64,000 bases of DNA from Thermus sp. LT1-2-5 (GCF_040363165.1 NZ_BSRG01000003.1:62001-126000), one strand, 5' to 3'. Shown: positions 35,888-44,461, counted from the stretch's first letter. A program made the numbers and translations. The notes: a model not told the origin generated them from the sequence alone.

Positions 35888-37741
35888 ATGGAAGGAACCC
35901 TCTTAGCACACCTGTACCGCCACGCCCAGGAGCGCCCCGAGGCCCCGGCCCTGAGGGTGAAGCGGCTTGGGGTCTGGCAGAAGACCTCCTGGCGGGAGCT
36001 TTGGGAGAAGGTCTTGAGCTTGGCGGGGGGGCTCCACGCCCTAGGGCTACGGGAAGGCGAGGTGCTCGCCATCCTGGGGCACAACGCCCCGGAATGGGTG
36101 GAGGCGGAGCTCGCCGCCCAGGCCCTGGGCGCTTTGCCCATGGGCATCTACGCCGACGCCATGCCCGAGGAGGTGGGCTACTTCTTGCAGTTCACCGGGG
36201 CCAAGGGCATCGTGGTGTCCGACGAGGAGCAGCTGGACAAGGTCTACCCCCACCTGCACCTGGTGGACTTTGTCCTGGTGTGGGAGGAAGCGGGCATGAG
36301 CCGCCACTTCCGCGGCAAAGTGCGCCGCTTTAGCCAAGCCTTTGGCGACAGGCCCCTGGGAGAGGAGGCGGTCAAAAGGCGCCGGCCCGAGGAGGTGGCC
36401 CTCCTAGCCCCCACCTCGGGCACCACGGGGCGGAGCAAGCTCGCCATGCTCTCCCACCGCAACCTCCTGGCCGGCCACGAGGCCGTGGGCCAGGCCCTGG
36501 GTTTCCAGAAGGGGGCCTGGGTCTTTAGCTACCTGCCGCTTCCCTGGATCGGGGAGCAGATGCTTACCGTGGTCCAGGGCCTGGTGGAAGGCTCCACGGT
36601 CCACTTCCCTGAGGACCCCACCACCCTGCGGGAAGACCTCAAGGAGGTGCAGCCCGACTTCTTCCTGGCCCCTCCCCGGCTTTGGGAGGACATGGCGAGC
36701 CTAATCCAAAGCCGGATGCAGGACGCCGACTTCCTAAAGGCCTTTGTTTACCGGGTAGGGATGGGCGCGTTGCTGGAAGGGGCGAGCCGGGAGTTCCGGG
36801 GCGAGCCCGTGGGCCTTTGGCTCAACCTCAAGCGGGCCCTCTTCTATCCCTTGGTGGCGAGGCCCCTTAGGGCGCGGCTTGGCCTCGCCGCCTGCCGCAT
36901 CGCCGTCACCGGAGGGGCGCCCTTGGGGAACGAGGTCTTCACCTTCTTCCGGGCCCTAGGCCTGGACATCCGCCAGGTCTACGGCCAGTCGGAAACCGCC
37001 GCCGCCACCACCGCCCATCCAAGAAGGGATGCCCCCCCGGAAACCGTGGGCCCCCCCTTGCCGGGCACGGAGGTGCGCATAAGCCCGGAGGGGGAGATCC
37101 AGGTGCGGGGGCCGCAGGTCTTTTTGGGCTATTTCAAGCAGGAGGAGGCTACCCGGGAAAGCTTCACCCAAGACGGCTTCTTCCGCACCGGGGACGCCGG
37201 CTTCTTTGACGAGCGGGGCCACCTGGTGATCCTGGGGCGGGTGAAGGAGGTGGGCGCCTTGGCGGACGGCACCCGTTTCGCCCCGCAGTTCCTGGAAAAC
37301 CGCCTGAAGTACTCCCCCTACATCCGCGAGGCCGTGGTCTTGGGCCACGGGAAGCCCTTCGTGACCGCCTTGGTGGAGCTAGACCCCGAGAACGTGCAAA
37401 ACTGGGCCCGCAGGCGGGGCATCCCCTTCACCACCTACCTCTCCCTCACGGAGCGCCCTGAGGTGCGGGCCCTCATCGCCGAGGAGATCCGCATGGTGAA
37501 CAAGACCCTGCCGGAAAAGCTCCGCATCCAGCGCTTCGCCATTTTGCCCAAGGAACTCCACCCCGACGACGAGGAGATCACCCGCACCCGCAAGGTGCGC
37601 CGCCAGGTGGTGGAAAACCGCTACGCCCCCGTCATCCAAGCCCTCTATGGGGAGGGGGGACGGGTGGAGGTGAGCCTTCCCATCCGCTACCTCGAGGGCG
37701 AGGGGCGGCTGGAAGCGGTCCTCGAGGTGCAGGAGGTCTAA
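35888..37741 (+). CDS. AMP-forming acyl-CoA synthetase (long-chain fatty-acid-CoA-ligase type)
   Basis: 617 aa ANL-superfamily ligase. The ATP loop is LLAPTSGTTGRSKLAML near residues 175-192, the adenylate motif VYGQSETAA near 362, and the hinge FFRTGDAGFFDERGHLVILGR near 435. The C-terminal TRTRKVRRQVV carries the basic segment near the catalytic lysine. Length and the GYFKQEEATRE segment place it with bacterial long-chain acyl-CoA ligases. It sits 6 nt after livG and 1 nt before livM, inside the ABC operon, so it probably activates the imported compound to its CoA thioester; that is inference. Confidence 0.9.
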   Translation: MEGTLLAHLYRHAQERPEAPALRVKRLGVWQKTSWRELWEKVLSLAGGLHALGLREGEVLAILGHNAPEWVEAELAAQALGALPMGIYADAMPEEVGYFLQFTGAKGIVVSDEEQLDKVYPHLHLVDFVLVWEEAGMSRHFRGKVRRFSQAFGDRPLGEEAVKRRRPEEVALLAPTSGTTGRSKLAMLSHRNLLAGHEAVGQALGFQKGAWVFSYLPLPWIGEQMLTVVQGLVEGSTVHFPEDPTTLREDLKEVQPDFFLAPPRLWEDMASLIQSRMQDADFLKAFVYRVGMGALLEGASREFRGEPVGLWLNLKRALFYPLVARPLRARLGLAACRIAVTGGAPLGNEVFTFFRALGLDIRQVYGQSETAAATTAHPRRDAPPETVGPPLPGTEVRISPEGEIQVRGPQVFLGYFKQEEATRESFTQDGFFRTGDAGFFDERGHLVILGRVKEVGALADGTRFAPQFLENRLKYSPYIREAVVLGHGKPFVTALVELDPENVQNWARRRGIPFTTYLSLTERPEVRALIAEEIRMVNKTLPEKLRIQRFAILPKELHPDDEEITRTRKVRRQVVENRYAPVIQALYGEGGRVEVSLPIRYLEGEGRLEAVLEVQEV

Positions 37742-37742
37742 G

Positions 37743-38810
37743 GTGTACGCCCTATCCAAACGCCTCACCGACGCCTTTAGCCGCCGCTTCGCCCGGGCGG
37801 TGCGGGAAACCTACCGGGAGGACGAGGCCTACGCCAGCACGCCTTTGGGGCGGCTTGCCCTTGGGGCCTTCCTCCTTTTGCTCCTCCTGCTCCCCTTCCT
37901 CCTGGGGCCCTACCCCATGTACGTGGCCACCCTGGTGGCCATCGGGGCCCTTTCCGCCTTGGGCCTTCACCTCTTGGTGGGCGGGGCGGGGCAGATCTCC
38001 TTGGGCCACGCCGCCTTCATGGGAGTCGGGGCCTACGCCGCAAGCCACCTCTTTGGGCCCTTGGCCCCTTTAGGCATCCTCCTGGGCGGCCTCCTCGCCG
38101 CCCTCTTGGGCCTGATCCTCGCCCTTCCTTCCCTGCGCATCAAAGGGGTGTATCTGGCCATCGCCACCCTGGCCTTCCAGTTCCTGGCGGACTACGTGTT
38201 CAAGAACTGGGAGGCGGTGACCGGGGGCATCCGGGGCCGGACCCTGCCCCCACCCCAGGTCTTGGGCCTAAACCTGGACACCCCGGAAAGGCTTTGGTAC
38301 TTGGTCCTCCTCTTCGCCCTCCCCCTCTTCTTCTATGGCAAGCGCCTCCTCATGACCCGAGCCGGGCGGGCCTTCAACGCCGTGCGGGACAACGACCTCT
38401 CCGCCCGGGTGGCGGGGGTGGACCTCACCCGGGTCAAGCTTTTGGCCTTCGCCCTTTCCGCCTTCTACGCTGGGGTGGCCGGGGGGCTTTTGGCCCAGCT
38501 CTACAAGGCGGTGACCCCGGAGTACTTTCCCTTGAGCGTGAGCATCCAGTACCTGGCCATGGTCATCGTGGGCGGGGCGGGCACGGTTCTGGGGGCGGTG
38601 TTAGGAGCCTTCTTCGTCCTCCTCATCCCCGAGGTGCTGAACAGCTTCGTGGGGGCCTTGGGGCCAGAGTACGCCGCCACCTTGGCCGCCTGGCGCAACG
38701 TGGCCTTTGGCCTCCTCATCCTCCTCTTCCTCATCCTGGAACCCTTGGGCTTGGTGGGCTTGTGGGGCCGAATACGCAACTACTTCCGTACCTGGCCCTT
38801 GCCCTACTAG
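37743..38810 (+). CDS. livM: Liv-type ABC permease, LivM family
   Basis: 355 aa permease. After a charged N-terminal extension of about 37 residues, the LivM core begins with LGAFLLLLLLLPFLL and ALSALGLHLLVGGAGQISLGHAAFMGVGAYAA; the RIKGVYLAIATLAFQ and VRDNDLSARVAGV segments follow as in LivM. Start is GTG 37743, one base after the ligase stop. It is the last gene of the ABC operon; a new promoter for pepF lies just behind it. Confidence 0.92.
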   Translation: MYALSKRLTDAFSRRFARAVRETYREDEAYASTPLGRLALGAFLLLLLLLPFLLGPYPMYVATLVAIGALSALGLHLLVGGAGQISLGHAAFMGVGAYAASHLFGPLAPLGILLGGLLAALLGLILALPSLRIKGVYLAIATLAFQFLADYVFKNWEAVTGGIRGRTLPPPQVLGLNLDTPERLWYLVLLFALPLFFYGKRLLMTRAGRAFNAVRDNDLSARVAGVDLTRVKLLAFALSAFYAGVAGGLLAQLYKAVTPEYFPLSVSIQYLAMVIVGGAGTVLGAVLGAFFVLLIPEVLNSFVGALGPEYAATLAAWRNVAFGLLILLFLILEPLGLVGLWGRIRNYFRTWPLPY

Positions 38811-38818
38811 GGGGACCC

Positions 38819-38824
38819 TATACT
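38819..38824 (+). promoter_or_regulatory. pepF: -10 element of pepF
   Basis: TATACT, ending 7 nt before the GTG at 38832. The -35 is not convincing. Confidence 0.6.
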
Positions 38825-38831
38825 GGACCTT

Positions 38832-40544
38832 GTGGAATGGGACCTTTCTGACCTTTACGCTGGGCCTGAAGATGTTGCCTTGGAAGAGGACCTCGAGGCC
38901 GCCCTCGCCCTAGCTGAAGGCCTAAACCCCGAGGACCTCCTCCTGCCCGAAAAGGCTCAAGATCTCTTCCGCCGCTACGAGGCGGCCATGGAAAAGGCCT
39001 ACAAGCCCCTCAACTTCGCCAGCCTCTACTTCGCCACCCGCACCCAAGACCCCACGGCCAAGGCCCTGTTAGACCGGGTGCGGAACCGCTTCACCGAGGT
39101 AAGAAACCGCCTCGTACCCCTCGAGGTGGCCCTAAGGCGGCTTCCTGAGGAGGCCTTCCAGACCCTCCTGACCCACCCAAGCCTCGCCGACCTCCGCCAC
39201 TTCCTGGAAAGGGAGCGGGCCTACGCCCCCCACACCCTCTCCGAGCGGGAGGAGGAGCTCCTAAACCTCAAGGGCCTGGTGGGAAGAAGCGCCTGGAGCC
39301 AGTTCTACACGGAGTACACAGGCCGCTTCCGCTTCCGGGTAAAGGGCAGGGAGCTCACGGAGATGGAGGTGCGGGCCCTCCGCCGCGACCCCGACCCTGA
39401 GGTGCGGCGGGAGGCCCACCGGGAGCTCTACGGCAAGCTCATGGCCGAGGCCCCTACCCTAAGCGCCGTTTTCAACGCGGTCTACCTGGATTACCTCCAG
39501 GACCTAAAGCTCAGGGGCTACCGCCACCCCCTGGAGCCCGTGGCCCTAAGGGACGAGGTGGAGGTACGGGACATCGAAGCCCTCCTCGCCGCCACCGAGG
39601 CCCACTACTCCCTGGTGGAGCGCTACTACCGCTGGAAGGCCCAGCAGTTGGGCCAGGAGAAGACCCCAAGCCAAGACCTCCTCGCCCCCCTGGGCAAGAA
39701 GCCTAAGGTGCCCTTTGCCGAGGCAAAGGCCCTGGTCCTGGAAGCCTTCCGCCGCTTCTCCCCCGAGGTCGAGGCCATCGCCCGGGAGTTCTTCGAAAGG
39801 CGCTGGATCGACGTCTACCCCAGGCCCGGCAAGCGGGGCGGGGCCTTTTGCTCCGGGGGGCTTCCCTCCACCCATCCCTACGTGCTCCTCAACCACACGG
39901 ACGACCTGGATAGCGCCCACACCCTAGCCCACGAACTTGGGCACGGGGTCCACTTCTACCTGGCCCGGAAGCAGCGCCTCCTCAACTTCGGGGCCTCCAC
40001 CCCCTTGGCGGAAACCGCCAGCGTCTTCGCCGAGCTCCTCCTGGACGACCTCCTCATGGAAAGGCTTTCCGGGGAGGAGCGGACCCTCCTTTTGGCCGAG
40101 CGGGTGGAGGACGCCATCAACACCCTCTTCCGCCAGGTGATGTACACCTTCTTTGAACAGAAAAGCCTCCTGGCCCGCCAGGAAGCCGCCCTTTCCCCCG
40201 AGGCCTTCCACGGCTTCTGGCAAAAGGAGCAAGAAAGGCTTTACGGCGAGGCCGTGGCCTGGACGGAGTTAGACCAGGCGGCCTGGGCCGGCATTCCCCA
40301 CTTCGTCCACTACCGCTTCTACACCTACAGCTACGCCCTGGGGTACCTGGTGGTCCTCGCCCTCTACGGCCGCTACCAGGAGGAGGGGGAAGCCTTCGTG
40401 CCCAAGTACCTGGAGGTCCTGAAGGCCGGGGAAAGCGCAAGCCCCAAGGAGATCCTCAGGCAGGCCGGGGTGGAGCTCGCCTCCGAGGACTTCTTCCGCT
40501 ACGGGTTTGGGGTCCTGGAGGCTTGGCTAAAGGCCCTTCCCTAG
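38832..40544 (+). CDS. pepF: Oligoendopeptidase F (M3 family metallopeptidase)
   Basis: 570 aa cytoplasmic zinc peptidase that cleaves short peptides. The zinc motif HELGH is at residues 367-371 (His367, Glu368, His371), followed by SVFAELLLDDLL supplying the third ligand Glu. The M3 N-terminal helical domain is complete. Start is GTG 38832, 7 nt after TATACT; the N-terminus WDLSDLYAGPED is the usual PepF opening, so no residues are missing. Confidence 0.94.
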   Translation: MEWDLSDLYAGPEDVALEEDLEAALALAEGLNPEDLLLPEKAQDLFRRYEAAMEKAYKPLNFASLYFATRTQDPTAKALLDRVRNRFTEVRNRLVPLEVALRRLPEEAFQTLLTHPSLADLRHFLERERAYAPHTLSEREEELLNLKGLVGRSAWSQFYTEYTGRFRFRVKGRELTEMEVRALRRDPDPEVRREAHRELYGKLMAEAPTLSAVFNAVYLDYLQDLKLRGYRHPLEPVALRDEVEVRDIEALLAATEAHYSLVERYYRWKAQQLGQEKTPSQDLLAPLGKKPKVPFAEAKALVLEAFRRFSPEVEAIAREFFERRWIDVYPRPGKRGGAFCSGGLPSTHPYVLLNHTDDLDSAHTLAHELGHGVHFYLARKQRLLNFGASTPLAETASVFAELLLDDLLMERLSGEERTLLLAERVEDAINTLFRQVMYTFFEQKSLLARQEAALSPEAFHGFWQKEQERLYGEAVAWTELDQAAWAGIPHFVHYRFYTYSYALGYLVVLALYGRYQEEGEAFVPKYLEVLKAGESASPKEILRQAGVELASEDFFRYGFGVLEAWLKALP

Positions 40545-40558
40545 GCAAGAATAGAGGG

Positions 40559-41641
40559 ATGGACCTCGTCTATCGGCCCGAGCGCTACCCCTTCCTCACC
40601 CAGGACCTCCCCGGGGTGGGCGGGGCCATCCGGGGGGAGCCCCACGACTTCCAGGTGGAGGAGGTGCCCGCCTACCTGCCCCAGGGGGAAGGGGAGCACC
40701 TTTACCTTCTTTTGGAAAAGGAAGGCCGCACCACCCGGGAGGTCTTGGAGTTCCTGCGGGACGAGGTGGGGGTGCCGGAAAAGGCCATCGGGGTGGCGGG
40801 GCTAAAGGACAAGCGCGCCCGCACCCGGCAGTGGTTTTCCATCCCCAGGAAGTACGAAGACGCCCTTTGCCTCTTGGAAAACCTGAAGGGGGTGAGGCTC
40901 CTGGCCGCTGACCTGCACACCAACAAGCTCCGCACCGGGCACCTCAAGGGAAACCGCTTTAGGATCCTCATCCGGGGGGCCCAAGGAAGGGAAAGGGCGG
41001 AGGCCGTCCTGCGGGTGCTCCAAGAAAAGGGGGTCCCCAACTACTACGGGCCCCAGCGCTTCGGCCTGGGCGGGCTCAACCCGGTGAGGGGCTACGAGCT
41101 GGTAAAGCGGGGCAAGGGGCGGGGAAGCCCCTGGCTCAAGCGCTTCCTCATCGGTAGCCTACAAAGCCTCCTCTTCAACGAGTGGGTGGCCCTGAGGATG
41201 GAACGGGGCCTCTACGACCGGGTGATCCCCGGGGATTGGGCCAAGAAGCACGCCACGGGCGGGGAGTTTTTGGTGGAACGGCCGGAGGAGGCGGAACGGG
41301 CCCTCAGGCTAGAGATCAGCGCCACCGGGCCCCTCTTCGGCAAGAAGTATCCCGAGGCCCAAGGGGAGGCCCGGGCCCTGGAGGAGGAGATCCTCGCCCG
41401 CTTCGGCCTGCGGCGGGAGGACTTCTGGGCCCGCCGGGGGACAAGGCGGCCCATCCGGGTACCCCTCGCCGAGTGGAGCCTCGAGGAGAGCCCGGAGGGC
41501 CTATGGCTATCCTTCTTCCTCCCCAAGGGGAGCTACGCCACAAGCCTTCTCCGGGAGGTGATGAAGGTAGAGGTGGACGCCCCCGAGTACGAAGAAGCGG
41601 GGGAGGAGCCTTCTCCCCCCCGGGAAGACCCGCCCCTTTAG
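40559..41641 (+). CDS. truD: tRNA pseudouridine13 synthase
   Basis: 360 aa TruD-family enzyme that isomerises U13 of tRNA-Glu. The catalytic region reads GVAGLKDKRARTRQWFS (Asp in K-D-K), and the family RFG...LKNRF-type elements are seen as GNRFRILIRG and YYGPQRFGLGG. Start is ATG 40559, matching the family N-terminus and 6 nt after AAGAAT; the ORF reading back to 40523 lies inside pepF. The final residues (about 20) are a Glu/Pro-rich tail. The stop overlaps the convergent gene in TTAG. Confidence 0.93.
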   Translation: MDLVYRPERYPFLTQDLPGVGGAIRGEPHDFQVEEVPAYLPQGEGEHLYLLLEKEGRTTREVLEFLRDEVGVPEKAIGVAGLKDKRARTRQWFSIPRKYEDALCLLENLKGVRLLAADLHTNKLRTGHLKGNRFRILIRGAQGRERAEAVLRVLQEKGVPNYYGPQRFGLGGLNPVRGYELVKRGKGRGSPWLKRFLIGSLQSLLFNEWVALRMERGLYDRVIPGDWAKKHATGGEFLVERPEEAERALRLEISATGPLFGKKYPEAQGEARALEEEILARFGLRREDFWARRGTRRPIRVPLAEWSLEESPEGLWLSFFLPKGSYATSLLREVMKVEVDAPEYEEAGEEPSPPREDPPL

Positions 41642-42072
41642 AAGCGGTAGCCGAGCTTCATCTGGGCCGCCAAGGCACCTCCGGCAAGCCCCACATCCCC
41701 GCCCAGGAAAAGGGGAGCGCCCAAGGCCCCCTTCAGGTCGTACTCGGCGTCGGCGCGGAAGTAGAACTGGGCGCTCCTAAACCCGGGGAAGACCGCCCCC
41801 AGGCCCACCCCAGCGTTGAGCCCCTCCGCCAGGGGATAGAGGTAGCGGAAGAGGAAAGCGCCGTTCCAAGAACCGCTTACCGTGTAGGCCACGTCCAAAG
41901 CGGGCCGCACCTCCCCCACCGGGGGCTGGAAGAGGAGGCAGTGCCAGGAGAGCTCCACCCCAAACCCCTGGGTACCGCCCACCAAGGCCACGGAGGGCTT
42001 CAGGGTTTCCACGGAAAACTGGGCCGAGGCCAAACCCAGCGCCACCACCAAAGCGCCTAAAAGCTTCCTCAT
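41638..42072 (-). CDS. Small secreted protein, probable outer-membrane beta-barrel type
   Basis: 144 aa. Signal peptide MRKLLGALVVALGLASA-Q, then alternating polar/hydrophobic strands rich in Gly, Tyr and Phe (LDVAYTVSGSWNGAFLFRYLY; FYFRADAEYDL) ending in the C-terminal aromatic KLGYRF, the terminal Phe being typical of outer-membrane barrels. Only one Cys is present (WHCLLF). I do not recognise a named family. Start is ATG 42072 with GGGAGGT upstream; a further ATG at 42093 lacks one. It has its own TTGTCA/TAGATT promoter. Confidence 0.72.
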   Translation of the reverse strand: MRKLLGALVVALGLASAQFSVETLKPSVALVGGTQGFGVELSWHCLLFQPPVGEVRPALDVAYTVSGSWNGAFLFRYLYPLAEGLNAGVGLGAVFPGFRSAQFYFRADAEYDLKGALGAPLFLGGDVGLAGGALAAQMKLGYRF

Positions 42073-42091
42073 AGGGTTACCTCCCAGCGCC

Positions 42092-42121
42092 AATCTATCA
42101 TAGGCTAAACCCTCTTGACAA
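42092..42121 (-). promoter_or_regulatory. Promoter of the small secreted-protein gene
   Basis: Minus-strand TTGTCA (42121-42116), 18-nt spacer, TAGATT (42097-42092), overlapping the 3' end of the upstream gene; the leader carries GGGAGG before the ATG at 42072. Confidence 0.6.
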
Positions 42122-42460
42122 GGCTTCTATTAAATTACCCCCGGGGAGCACCCGGTAGCCCCGCTCGGCCAGCACCCGTCCCACCGCCTCCCCCAGGCCC
42201 CGGGTGAGGATAGGGGGCGAACCCAGGTTGAGCAGGACCACGAAACCCACCACGTACTCCGCCAGCGCCTCAGGGTCCATGGCGGGGCCCCCTGTGCGCC
42301 CGTGGCCGGGAAGGTCCAGGAGGTAGAAGGTGTACCCGAGGGGCAGGGCTTCCGGCCAGCGGGTGGCCTCCTCGGCCAAGAGGACCACGGGAGCCCCCCT
42401 CCCCACCCGGTCGAAGACCAGGTTGAGGCCGTAAAGGTGAAGGTAGCCCGTCCGCCTCAC
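42098..42460 (-). CDS. Truncated alpha/beta-hydrolase-like protein lacking the nucleophile serine
   Basis: 120 aa. It matches the N-terminal half of the alpha/beta-hydrolase fold (LDLPGHGRT after strand 4, then ALAEYVVGFVVLLNLGSPPILTRGLGEAVGRVLAE). At the nucleophile elbow, where GxSxG is expected, the sequence reads TRGLGEA without Ser. There is no room for a cap or the Asp/His part. Start is GTG 42460, overlapping the upstream stop (GTGA), so the two proteins are made together. It may be a non-catalytic binding protein or partner of the upstream protein; no function is known. Confidence 0.7.
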   Translation of the reverse strand: MRRTGYLHLYGLNLVFDRVGRGAPVVLLAEEATRWPEALPLGYTFYLLDLPGHGRTGGPAMDPEALAEYVVGFVVLLNLGSPPILTRGLGEAVGRVLAERGYRVLPGGNLIEALSRGFSL

Positions 42461-43089
42461 AGGGCCAGTCCTCCCGGCAGGGGGCGGAAGCTTTCCCCCA
42501 GGAGGAAGTCCGCCACCAAGGAGCGCACCTCTTCCCATGCCTCCCAGGGCGCGAAGTGGCCCGCCCCCTCCACGCTGAAGCGCAAGGCCTCCCCCTTGGC
42601 GAAGTCCGCCGCCTCGTGCCCGTGGTGGGGCGGGGTGAAGGCGTCCAGGGCCCCTTGGACCACCAGCACCCGGGCCTCGGTGCCCCTGAGCCAGCGGCGC
42701 TCGTCCCCAAGCCCCTCCAATCCCTCAAGCCAGGCTCGAACCCTCTCCTCGCTCAGGCTCCCCTGCCAGACCGCAAAGATCTCCTCGCTCCCCGCCGCCC
42801 CTGGCCCGAAGAAAAGCGCCCGCCCAATGGTGGCAAAACCCGCAATCCCCCCCCGCTCCAGGCCGAAGCGAAGGGCCTTTAGCTTGGCGGCGAGGAGGGC
42901 GTCCTTGCGGAGGATGGGGGAAAGGAGGACGAGGCTTCTCGCCCCCTCTCGAAAGGCCGTCTTCAGGGCTTCCAGGGCACCCTCGGCGAAGGCCACCAGG
43001 TGGAGCCCCTCCTCGGAAGGAAGGTCCAGGAGGAAATCCAGCCCCGCCGGGGGGGCAAGAAGCCCGGGGAAGACCCGTATCGCGCCCAC
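42457..43089 (-). CDS. Alpha/beta-hydrolase-like protein with Ser-to-Ala elbow
   Basis: 210 aa. The fold is recognisable: LDFLLDLP, the elbow region HLVAFAEGALEALK, and the late LVVQGALDAFTPPHHG (acid Asp) and VEGAGHFAPWEAWEEV (base His). The elbow reads AFAEGA, so the usual GxSxG Ser is Ala, while Asp and His are kept. Start is chosen as GTG 43089, because TATAAA ends 7 nt upstream and a G-rich GGGGG precedes it; an ATG at 43113 overlaps the divergent thioesterase start. It is coupled to the next pseudo-hydrolase by GTGA. Confidence 0.72.
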   Translation of the reverse strand: MGAIRVFPGLLAPPAGLDFLLDLPSEEGLHLVAFAEGALEALKTAFREGARSLVLLSPILRKDALLAAKLKALRFGLERGGIAGFATIGRALFFGPGAAGSEEIFAVWQGSLSEERVRAWLEGLEGLGDERRWLRGTEARVLVVQGALDAFTPPHHGHEAADFAKGEALRFSVEGAGHFAPWEAWEEVRSLVADFLLGESFRPLPGGLAL

Positions 43090-43096
43090 AACCCCC

Positions 43097-43104
43097 TTTA
43101 TACT
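43097..43104. promoter_or_regulatory. Overlapping divergent -10 elements
   Basis: Plus-strand TATACT (43099-43104) ends 7 nt before the thioesterase ATG at 43112. Minus-strand TATAAA (43102-43097) ends 7 nt before the hydrolase-like GTG at 43089. The two -10 boxes share four base pairs, so polymerase can only open one at a time. Confidence 0.6.
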
Positions 43105-43111
43105 CCAGGCC

Positions 43112-43516
43112 ATGGAGCTTCCCGCCTTCTTGCAAGGGGAGACCCTAGACCGCACCCTGGGGGTGCGCTACCTCAAGCTCACCCCCGAGGAGGTGGTGGC
43201 GGAGCTGGAGGTAACCCCCAAGGTCCACCAGCCCTTCGGCTTCCTCCACGGCGGGGCCACGGTGGCCCTGGCGGAAAGCGTGGCCAGCGTGGGGGGCTTT
43301 CTCCACTGCCCTCCGGGGTACGCCGCCTTTGGGTTGGAGATCAACTGCAACCACATCCGCAAAAAGCAAGCGGGGGTGATCCGGGCCGTGGGCCGGCCCC
43401 TGCACGTGGGCCGCACCACCCAGGTCTGGGAGGTGAAGGTCTACGACGAGGAGGAGCGCCTCATCGCCGCAAGCCGCTGCACCCTGGCGGTGGTGCCCCT
43501 AAAGCCAGCGGGCTAG
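43112..43516 (+). CDS. PaaI-type hotdog thioesterase
   Basis: 134 aa. The hotdog signature is FLHGGATVALAESVAS near residues 45-60, with the HGG glycines and the Glu of the helix, as in phenylacetyl-CoA/4-hydroxybenzoyl-CoA thioesterases of the PaaI/MenI group. The substrate CoA ester is unknown. Start ATG 43112 lies 7 nt after TATACT. A long in-frame extension reading back to 42302 crosses the divergent gene and is not coding. The 3' end overlaps the convergent dipeptidase by 18 nt. Confidence 0.87.
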   Translation: MELPAFLQGETLDRTLGVRYLKLTPEEVVAELEVTPKVHQPFGFLHGGATVALAESVASVGGFLHCPPGYAAFGLEINCNHIRKKQAGVIRAVGRPLHVGRTTQVWEVKVYDEEERLIAASRCTLAVVPLKPAG

Positions 43517-44461
43517 CCAGGAAAGCCAGTTCCCCCCCAAAAAGGCCGCATCCCCCAGGGCCCTGAGGTCCCGGTGGCGCTCGAGGCCCAGGGGGACGGC
43601 CTGAAGGCCGAACCCCCCGTCCCAATCCGTGCCCAGGCCCACGCCCTCCCGGCCCAAAAGCGCCTCCGCATGGGCCTTGTGGCGGAGGAAGGCCTCGAGG
43701 GGAAGCCGCGCCATCCCCCGCCGCCAAGCGGGGTCCAAAAAGGCGTTGTAGGGCACGAGGCCCAAGACCCCGCCCCTTTCCCTCAAGGCCCTCAGGAGAC
43801 CATCCGAGAGGTGGCGGGGCGAGGGCACCAGGGCACGGCAGTTGGCGTGGGTGGCGCACACCGGCCCCGAAAAGGCCCTCAGGGCTTCCCAGGCCGCCTC
43901 CTCCGCCAGGTGGGAGAGGTCCAGGGCCACCCCAAGCCGCTCCATCTCCCTAAGGAGCGCCCTTCCCTTCTCCGTGAGGGGGCCCTCCTCCGCATTCCCC
44001 CCGGCGTAGGGGTTTTGCGTGGCCCAGGTGAGGGAAAGGAGCCTAAGGCCCCGCTCCCGAAGGGGCTTTAGGTCCTCCGGGGCCTCCAGAGCGTGGGCCC
44101 CCTCTAAAAGGAGGAGCAGGCCCAAGACCCCGTCTTCCGGGTAGCGGGCGAGGTGGGCCCTTAGGTCTTCCCCTTCCCGCAGGATCCGCACCAGGCCCCG
44201 CCCCTCCCACGCCTCGTAGAGGGCCAGCTGGGCGTAGACCTCCTCCAGCCAGTCCTCCCTTCCCCCCTCCCGGGGGTCGGCGAAGAGGGTGGCGAAGACC
44301 ACCGCCACCCCCGCCTCCTTGAGGCTTTCCAAGGTCACCAAGGGGGTGTCAGGGTGGGGGTCCTGCGCCCTGAGGGCCTCGAGGGGCAGGGTGAGGTCCC
44401 GCCCCAGGGAGCGGGCGTTGTAGGCCAGGTCCAGGTGGGCGTCCACCATCACGGGCTCCAT
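43499..44461 (-). CDS. Membrane-dipeptidase-type zinc peptidase (M19)
   Basis: 320 aa amidohydrolase-fold enzyme. Zinc and catalytic motifs: VDAHLDLAYN (HxD at the N-terminus), LLLLLEGAHAL (Glu), LDLSHLA and ATHANCRAL (His pairs), and GLGTDWDGGFG (Asp). These match renal-dipeptidase (M19) family. No signal peptide is seen, so it is cytoplasmic. Start is ATG 44461, 6 nt after TAGAGT; an internal ATG four codons later is possible. Confidence 0.9.
   Translation of the reverse strand: MEPVMVDAHLDLAYNARSLGRDLTLPLEALRAQDPHPDTPLVTLESLKEAGVAVVFATLFADPREGGREDWLEEVYAQLALYEAWEGRGLVRILREGEDLRAHLARYPEDGVLGLLLLLEGAHALEAPEDLKPLRERGLRLLSLTWATQNPYAGGNAEEGPLTEKGRALLREMERLGVALDLSHLAEEAAWEALRAFSGPVCATHANCRALVPSPRHLSDGLLRALRERGGVLGLVPYNAFLDPAWRRGMARLPLEAFLRHKAHAEALLGREGVGLGTDWDGGFGLQAVPLGLERHRDLRALGDAAFLGGNWLSWLARWL

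Noticed and set aside
42115..42120. Plus-strand TTGACA
   Set aside because: No -10 downstream and no plus-strand gene starts there; it is the complement of the minus-strand promoter region.
42302..43111. N-terminal extension of the thioesterase frame
   Set aside because: It crosses the divergent hydrolase-like gene and the promoter; Arg/Ser/Pro-rich and unlike any hotdog protein.
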